Shown: positions 32,065-36,904 of the stretch, piece after piece
How positions within the stretch are numbered: the first letter of the stretch is position 1
Layout of the letters: the number at the start of each line of letters is the position of its first letter
Source: Lachnospiraceae bacterium
Lineage (GTDB): Bacteria > Bacillota > Clostridia > Lachnospirales > Lachnospiraceae
Assembly (NCBI GenBank): GCA_009774655.1
Contig: VSOD01000003.1
Span: forward strand, 1 to 36,904
Direction: 5' to 3'
DNA length: 36,904 nt
Position numbers and translations under genes: made by a program
Notes under the pieces: generated by a model
The model's input: the letters and a program-made list of their open reading frames with translations, nothing else
What the model was told of the DNA's origin: nothing
Databases searched by the model: none

Positions 32065-34029
32065 CTAATCTTTTTTGTAGTAATACGACTCAAAGCCGTC
32101 TGCATCAAGCGGCAGCCCCGCTGCCCATCCCGGCAGAAGGCACATACAGCTGATGGCCTCTTCCAGTGTCCTTCCGGAATCTTCCGGCACTTCCAGGATC
32201 ACCTCATCATGGATATGGAAGTCGATCACGAATCCTGCCCGGTACAGATTCATCAGGGAATTGGCCAGCAGGTCACGGGCTACCGCCTGCACGATGTTCT
32301 CCGTCAGTTTACCGCCGTAAGTGGATATCATCCCCCACTTTTTCGTCTTCTGGTCAACACCCCGGAAATGGATCGCATCCCTGCCCAGATCATTTTGCCG
32401 GATCTCCGGCTTATAATAGTAGAGACGCCGCTTACTCGGAAGGATGATGGACAGATAGTCCACGTCCCTGTCAAAAACAATCCCGCAGGGCATATATCCT
32501 GTCACTCCGTGTCTCACGGTATCCAGCGCATACTGCTCCACGGCCTTCCAGAAACCAACGATGCGCTTATTGCTCCCCCGCCACCGCCGCACGATGTCCG
32601 GCAGCTCTTCTTCCGCGAGACCCATGTTCAGGGCGCCCATGGATATGAGTGACCCTTTGCCTCCCTGGTATCCCAGAGCCAGTTCCGCGATCTTCCCCTT
32701 ACTGCGCAGCGCGTACTCGGGATTTCCCTTTTTGATCAGGTCAATGTCAACACCGAACATAGTGGATGCAGACGCCTCATAGATCTTCCCGTGGGTCTTG
32801 AAAACGTCCAGCCGCCACTGCTCCCCGGCAAGCCACGAGAGTACTCTTGCTTCTATGGCGGAGAAATCCGCTACCAGGAACTTACAGCCCGGCCCCGGGA
32901 CAAAAGTGGTACGGATCAGCTGTGAGAGGATATCAGGCACGTTCCCATAGATAGCCTTTAACGCCTCAGTCTGCCTTTTCTTCACCAGCTCTCTCGCTGT
33001 ATCCAGTGTACCGATATAATTCCGCGGCAGGTTCTGTATCTGCACCAGCCGCCCGGCCCAGCGTCCTGTCCGGTTCGCGCCATAGAACTGCAGCAGTCCC
33101 CGGATCCTGCCGTCTTCGCACACGCAGGTCTCCATGGCCTCATATTTTTTTACCGAAGTCTTCCCCAGCTCCTTTCGGATCCGCAGCACTTCCTTTATGA
33201 GGTCATCACCGGTCTTGTCCGCCAGCACTTCCACCACCGTCTGTTTCTTTAAGTCTTCCAGTTCAAAGTCTGAATTCTCCCGAATCCACTGCTTCAACTG
33301 TGCCACACTGTTAGGGTTATCGAGACCGGTGAGCTTCCTTGCCCTTCCGGATAATTCCCCCTGAACCTGGTCTGAGATCGCCAGCGCGCCGCTGATCAGG
33401 TCCTGATCCACTGCAGCGCCGTTCAGATTGATATACTGATCCAGCACCCAGTTAAAGTGTTCTGCTTCCGGAAAAGGATGTCTCTCTAAGATCTTATGTA
33501 TGTCCATCTCTGTTTCCACGTCACGGATACAATAAGACTTGAACAGCTCCCACTTCTGCCTGTCATGATACCAGCGGTTCCGTGTCCTGCCATGATTGCT
33601 TTTTGTAGGCACACACGGCACACAGAAGTATTTTATGAGCTGTTTCCCGACTGCCATCTTCTGGCGGTTCTCCGGCAGCCCCAGCGCCCTGCCAACCTGC
33701 GCCAGCTGCCCCGGCAGGCCACAGTAATAAGCGTGTACCATGGTGCAGTGCCATTGATATATCTCAGTAGAAAAAAATCTTTTTAAGCAATTTATTTCAA
33801 AAGCCGCATTATGGGCTGTCTTTTTCACGTTCGGGTCATTCAGGTCCCGCACGATCCCGGCGGGTATCTGCTCGCCTGCTGCCAGATCGACGATCCTCAC
33901 AGGCTCATAGTCATAAGAATATGCAAAAAGCAGTATTTCAAAGGCCGGGGACTGTACATATCTGTACAGCCCGGCTTTTGTTATATCAATATCTGAAAAT
34001 GTCTCAAGATCTATATGCAGGGTCCTCAT
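32065..34029 (-). CDS. Phage family A DNA polymerase with 3'-5' exonuclease domain
   Basis: 654 residues. The exonuclease has motif I HIDLETFSD (near residue 5), motif II HNAAFEINCL, and motif III YCIRDVETE near 165. The polymerase domain has motif A VADFSAIEARVLSWLAGE near 385, motif B with the Lys/Tyr pattern RSKGKIAELALGYQGG, and motif C HDEVILEVP near the C-terminus. It lacks a 5'-3' exonuclease. This is the replicative polymerase of many Clostridia siphoviruses. Start overlaps the preceding stop by 4 bp (ATGA). Confidence 0.95.
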   Translation of the reverse strand: MRTLHIDLETFSDIDITKAGLYRYVQSPAFEILLFAYSYDYEPVRIVDLAAGEQIPAGIVRDLNDPNVKKTAHNAAFEINCLKRFFSTEIYQWHCTMVHAYYCGLPGQLAQVGRALGLPENRQKMAVGKQLIKYFCVPCVPTKSNHGRTRNRWYHDRQKWELFKSYCIRDVETEMDIHKILERHPFPEAEHFNWVLDQYINLNGAAVDQDLISGALAISDQVQGELSGRARKLTGLDNPNSVAQLKQWIRENSDFELEDLKKQTVVEVLADKTGDDLIKEVLRIRKELGKTSVKKYEAMETCVCEDGRIRGLLQFYGANRTGRWAGRLVQIQNLPRNYIGTLDTARELVKKRQTEALKAIYGNVPDILSQLIRTTFVPGPGCKFLVADFSAIEARVLSWLAGEQWRLDVFKTHGKIYEASASTMFGVDIDLIKKGNPEYALRSKGKIAELALGYQGGKGSLISMGALNMGLAEEELPDIVRRWRGSNKRIVGFWKAVEQYALDTVRHGVTGYMPCGIVFDRDVDYLSIILPSKRRLYYYKPEIRQNDLGRDAIHFRGVDQKTKKWGMISTYGGKLTENIVQAVARDLLANSLMNLYRAGFVIDFHIHDEVILEVPEDSGRTLEEAISCMCLLPGWAAGLPLDADGFESYYYKKD

Positions 34030-34796
34030 GATAATCCCATCACTCCTCCTGTGAGCATCGGCCGGCCCGTGATCGGGTCGATCTGTCCCGCCTGCTGTGG
34101 ATATCCCGTCAGTGCAGGTATGGGCTGCTGCTGAAATGCCATCGGTGCGGGTGCAGGCTGCGCCGGATATGCTGTTGATACCGGCTGCTGATATCCTCCG
34201 GGCGACACCTGCGGATACGGGATGCCCGCCGGCACGGCCCCCGGATACGGCATCGCAGGGACAGCGTTATAAGCATTGCTGCCGCCAAAGGCTTCCTCGG
34301 CGGATACCCTTGCCGTCAGGGGCTCGCCGTCCTCGATCTTCTGTACGGCGTTCAGGCCGCAGCCGATCCCCTTGTTACCGTTCGTATTGTAGGCAAAAAA
34401 GTTAATATTTGCCCTGATATAGCATCCGCTGTACACTTCTGCAGGATTGATGATGTTCTCCATGTTCAGCCCGACAATGGACGGCTGTAATTTCGCCGAT
34501 GCCGTCATCACCAGATGCCCCCTGCATTCTTCCCCAAAGGCCTCTCCTGATGGACGGACGCCGTCACCATCATAGAGCGGTGTCCTGCACACAGGGGGGA
34601 CATTCCCGCCAAATACCTTCTGGGCTCCCTCCTGTTTTGCTTTCTCCATCTCTGCATAGATGCCATTGATTGTTGCCGTGTCAGTCTTAGGGATCAGCAG
34701 CGTTACAGAATACTTTGGATCCCCGCCATTCTGCGGCACCTTGGGCTGGAAGATGCTGACATAACTCGCCCTGACCTTTCCTGTTGTGATCGCCAT
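34026..34796 (-). CDS. DUF2815-family protein (ssDNA-binding, gp2.5-like)
   Basis: 256 residues from the ATG at 34796 after GGAGGAAAA; the longer frame lacks a site. The first 180 residues match DUF2815, thought to be an OB-fold ssDNA-binding protein (VRASYVSIFQPKVPQNGGDP, KYSVTLLIPKTD, SGCYIRANINFFAYNTNGNK). The last 75 are low-complexity, rich in Pro, Gln, Ala and Tyr (PAPAPMAFQQQPIPALTGYP), like the disordered linker of SSB proteins. The hinge between them carries RVSAEEAFGGSN, also found at the end of the next upstream gene product. Confidence 0.85.
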   Translation of the reverse strand: MAITTGKVRASYVSIFQPKVPQNGGDPKYSVTLLIPKTDTATINGIYAEMEKAKQEGAQKVFGGNVPPVCRTPLYDGDGVRPSGEAFGEECRGHLVMTASAKLQPSIVGLNMENIINPAEVYSGCYIRANINFFAYNTNGNKGIGCGLNAVQKIEDGEPLTARVSAEEAFGGSNAYNAVPAMPYPGAVPAGIPYPQVSPGGYQQPVSTAYPAQPAPAPMAFQQQPIPALTGYPQQAGQIDPITGRPMLTGGVMGLS

Positions 34797-34797
34797 C

Positions 34798-36051
34798 TCA
34801 TTTTCCTCCTTCTGAATATGTGTTGTCCCCGCCAAAGGCCTCTTCCGCAGATACCCTCTGCAGCACCATGGCCGGCCGTTTATCGTCCTCCGGCGCAAGC
34901 GTCGGCTTCCCCTGCGGCTTCACGATATATTTTGACAGGATCTCCTGCCGGTGTTCCTTACTGAGGGTCTTTTCCAGCGCGCCCAGCGCTATGGGCTTCC
35001 GCTCGTACAGGATCGCTTCGTCATATCCCGCTTTTACCAGTTCTGCAAACGCCGCGTCAGCGTCGGATATCTGTCTGTAGCTCTTGCCCTCTACGATCTT
35101 CCATCCGGGAACCTCTCCGCCTGATACGATCTCGTTCAAGACGGTACTTTCAAGATTCTGTACCCACTCTTTCAGGAACTGCGCCTCTTTCAGGAGTTCG
35201 CCCGCCTCTTCCCATGAGATGAGCGGCGGCAGGTTCTTCTGGTTCTGCTCTTTGTTCCAGGCCTTTTTCATGAGCTCCATGTTCTTGTCGGCTGTCGCCC
35301 GGCACCGGCCGTAGGCCTTGCAGAATCCGGCTCTGCAGTAGTTCTCCGTATCCCCGCTGCAGTAATCCGCGGGATGGAATCCGCCTTCACCTTTGAACGC
35401 TTTCTCCGCAGCCGGCTTTACCACGGTCTCTCCCCAGTCGAGCACTTCTTTTAAAGTCGTGCTCCATGAGGAAGTATTAGGGATCCGCGGCTGGACGATA
35501 TGCAGATGCACCCTCTCGACCGGGAAGAACATACCGAATTCGTGATAGGCTCCTAACGCATACAGCGCAAGCTGGTAATTTCCTTCCGCCTTTACCGGAA
35601 CCCCCTTTCCGTATTTGAAGTCTATGATATGAAGGTCCCCTCCATAGATGATCACGCAGTCCCCTGTCCCGAACCCCTCCGGTGCCCACGGGCTGTAATC
35701 CAGCCGTTTCTCTACCGCGACGAACGGGGCCCCCGGAAAACTGAACGCAATGCCCGATACATAGTCCGCGTATTCTTCTGTGTATCCGTCCATCTCCGGC
35801 GCATAGAGCTCATCCTGCTGCAGTTTTTTCAGCCGGCTCTTATAGGTCCGGTCGGTCATGTTCTTGTCCGTGAACAGCCTCTGCAGTTTCAGTTCGCCGA
35901 TCGCGTGTGCCAGCGTGCCCTCTTTCGCATAAGGTGATTCCTCTTCCGGTATGCTGTCTTCTAACCTTGCCGAGGGAGGACAGTGGATCCATTTCTTCGC
36001 ACTGGACGCTGACAGCAGCGCGTGCGCCCTTTCTTCCTTCTTCTTCCCCAT
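34798..36051 (-). CDS. DUF2800-family protein (RecB/PD-(D/E)XK nuclease-like)
   Basis: 417 residues. Begins with the LLSASSAKKWIHCPPSARLE cap and KEGTLAHAIGELKL helix shared with Cas4/RecB-like nucleases; the core has GTGDCVIIYGGDLHIIDFKYG (D..D.K, PD-(D/E)XK motifs), then QLALYALGAYHEF (motif QxxxY). A cysteine set (C..C..C, ENYCRAGFCKAYGRC near 245) may hold an iron-sulphur cluster. Such proteins process DNA ends for phage recombination. The C-terminus ends with RVSAEEAFGGDNTYSEGG. Next to DUF2815 as in many phages; stop and next start are 1 bp apart. Confidence 0.85.
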   Translation of the reverse strand: MGKKKEERAHALLSASSAKKWIHCPPSARLEDSIPEEESPYAKEGTLAHAIGELKLQRLFTDKNMTDRTYKSRLKKLQQDELYAPEMDGYTEEYADYVSGIAFSFPGAPFVAVEKRLDYSPWAPEGFGTGDCVIIYGGDLHIIDFKYGKGVPVKAEGNYQLALYALGAYHEFGMFFPVERVHLHIVQPRIPNTSSWSTTLKEVLDWGETVVKPAAEKAFKGEGGFHPADYCSGDTENYCRAGFCKAYGRCRATADKNMELMKKAWNKEQNQKNLPPLISWEEAGELLKEAQFLKEWVQNLESTVLNEIVSGGEVPGWKIVEGKSYRQISDADAAFAELVKAGYDEAILYERKPIALGALEKTLSKEHRQEILSKYIVKPQGKPTLAPEDDKRPAMVLQRVSAEEAFGGDNTYSEGGK

Positions 36052-36566
36052 CAGATCTGTGCACCCGCCTCTCTGAGCGCGGTAGCAAACTCCCCGTAGC
36101 GTTCCCGGGGCAGCTCCGTCATCGCCTGGATACCGAACTGCTGCAGGATACCCATCACCTGTGACATCCTCCCCATCTGTGAAAGGCCGGCTGCTGCCAC
36201 CTGCAGCTGCTCGATCGTATACTCCTGCGGCATCGCTGTCGTAGGAACAGCTGCCGGTACTGCCGCGACCTGTGCCGGCTGTACCCCCATAGCCACGGGT
36301 ACTGTCGGCTGTACGGGTGCCTGTCCGTAATTCTGTGGTGCCGCTGTGGGGACCTGTGGCGGCTGCACCGGTACTCCCACGGGGATCTGCGGAGGCTGTA
36401 CCGGTGCGCCTGCCGGTATCTGCCCTGTCGTCGCCGTCCCCGGAACGGGCGGCTGTGTCTGCGGCGCGCCTGCCACGGCTGCCTGTCCTCCACCCATGCC
36501 TGCCAGTACCCTGACTGCCTCCGTCAGTTCCTTAAGTCCCTCGATCGTGATCCTGATCTCATTCAT
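36051..36566 (-). CDS. Proline-rich phage protein with helical ends, unknown function
   Basis: 171 residues from the ATG at 36566 after AAGGAGGAAC. N-terminal helix (MNEIRITIEGLKELTEAVRV), a 70-residue Pro/Val/Gln-rich middle with QPPQIPVGVPVQPPQVP-type repeats, and a C-terminal helical domain ending LPRERYGEFATALREAGAQI. The C-terminal block recurs, from memory, in other phage early proteins, and may be an interaction module. It overlaps DUF2800 by 3 bp (TGATG). It may serve as an adaptor in the replication complex; function unknown. Confidence 0.7.
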   Translation of the reverse strand: MNEIRITIEGLKELTEAVRVLAGMGGGQAAVAGAPQTQPPVPGTATTGQIPAGAPVQPPQIPVGVPVQPPQVPTAAPQNYGQAPVQPTVPVAMGVQPAQVAAVPAAVPTTAMPQEYTIEQLQVAAAGLSQMGRMSQVMGILQQFGIQAMTELPRERYGEFATALREAGAQI

Positions 36567-36720
36567 AGTGTTGTTCCTCCTTTTTGTTATGGTCTTTATG
36601 TACATTGTCCCCGCTGGTCCTGGCGGTCTCTTCCTGCGACGGTGGCACTTCCTCCCTGCAGTCGCATCGCTCACCGGGATCCAGCCTCGCCTGACAATGG
36701 TCGCATATCTTATACACCAT
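36559..36720 (-). CDS. Small CxxC protein, 53 residues
   Basis: ATG at 36720 after AAGGAGGGG. Begins MVYKICDHCQARLDPGERCD and continues CREEVPPSQEE with a charged tail. CxxC plus CxC gives four cysteines for one metal site (rubredoxin/zinc-knuckle-like). The stop overlaps the next start by a few bases. It is encoded within another open frame on the same strand (see 36567-36857). Confidence 0.7.
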   Translation of the reverse strand: MVYKICDHCQARLDPGERCDCREEVPPSQEETARTSGDNVHKDHNKKEEQHYE

Positions 36721-36857
36721 CTTCCCCTCCTTTCATCCTCCCTCATGCCCGTAAGCCACAGGACGGCCAAAGCCTCCAGGCATATGATCCCTGCTGCCGG
36801 ATGCCTGTCCATTGCCGCCGCGGACAGCAGGACTGTGATAAAGAGGGCTGTGCTCAT
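36567..36857 (-). other. Open frame for a small membrane peptide that lacks its own stop
   Basis: An ATG at 36857 overlaps the previous stop (ATGA) and has GGAGAGGGAG upstream. It encodes two hydrophobic blocks (MSTALFITVLLSAAAM and IICLEALAVLWLTGM) followed by basic residues. Instead of stopping, the frame stays open through the 53-residue gene and joins in frame to the Pro-rich protein gene, so it could give either a 268-residue membrane-anchored form or a non-functional read-through tail. A lost stop codon is the simplest explanation. Confidence 0.4.
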
Positions 36858-36904
36858 TTACCGTTCTCCCTCTCCAGCTCTGCGGAGATCCGCAGGATCT
36901 CGTC
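36854..36904 (-). CDS. C-terminal end of a gene cut by the window edge
   Basis: Only the last 16 codons are present (DEILRISAELERENGK, then TGA). It is acidic and helical. Product cannot be identified. Its stop overlaps the start of the membrane-peptide frame by 4 bp, consistent with one continuous early operon entering from the right. Confidence 0.6.
   Translation of the reverse strand, partial: DEILRISAELERENGK

Noticed and set aside
1-36904. Transposase, insertion sequence, toxin-antitoxin pair, repressor or integrase
   Set aside because: No such gene is seen; the lysogeny module must lie beyond the right edge.

Overview
The window is the left part of an integrated, siphovirus-like temperate phage in a Gram-positive Clostridia host, most likely a Lachnospiraceae gut bacterium. 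That placement is an inference: it rests on strong AGGAGG-type ribosome sites, the split heavy-metal ATPase locus, and a phage gene set (DUF2815, DUF2800, VapE-type primase/helicase, Gp15, PBSX-like terminase) typical of Clostridia prophages. No attR, integrase or repressor is visible; the prophage runs off the right edge.

Positions 1-2520 are host DNA: a 72-residue HMA metallochaperone-like protein, then a Zn/Cd/Pb-type P1B ATPase that lacks its own HMA domain. At 2522-2590 a minus-strand tRNA 3' end with its terminator marks the attachment site. Just inside lie a 19-bp bidirectional terminator and a tandem 12-bp repeat.

From 2753 to about 36.9 kb nearly every gene is on the minus strand, so transcription runs right to left. 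In transcription order from the right edge: replication and recombination (a cut-off gene, a small CxxC protein, a Pro-rich protein, DUF2800 nuclease-like, DUF2815 ssDNA-binding-like, family A DNA polymerase, VapE-type primase/helicase); a candidate origin; VRR-NUC nuclease and SNF2-like helicase; two small acidic proteins; a tRNA on the opposite strand with its own promoter; a run of tiny genes joined by a repeated ribosome-site leader; the late control region; terminase small and large subunits, portal, minor head protein with an extra JAB-like C-terminal domain; a self-contained promoter-gene-terminator 'moron'; scaffold, major capsid, connectors, major tail protein, tail chaperones, tape measure, tail tip, two fibres sharing a perfect 113-bp repeat; a decayed lysis-accessory gene, holin and endolysin.

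The most interesting non-coding structure is the late control region at 25746-25848. A near-consensus extended -10 promoter is followed at once by a terminator hairpin and then the terminase gene, an arrangement like lambda pR'-tR' that suggests late genes depend on antitermination. A related hairpin ends the moron at 19924-19976, so two sequence-related hairpins bracket the packaging/portal block. Other structures worth checking are the repeated stop-plus-Shine-Dalgarno leader among the small genes, the antisense tRNA with odd loop bases, and a hairpin whose loop is an exact complement of the next gene's ribosome site. All family assignments come from reading the sequence and from recall of families; no database search was run.
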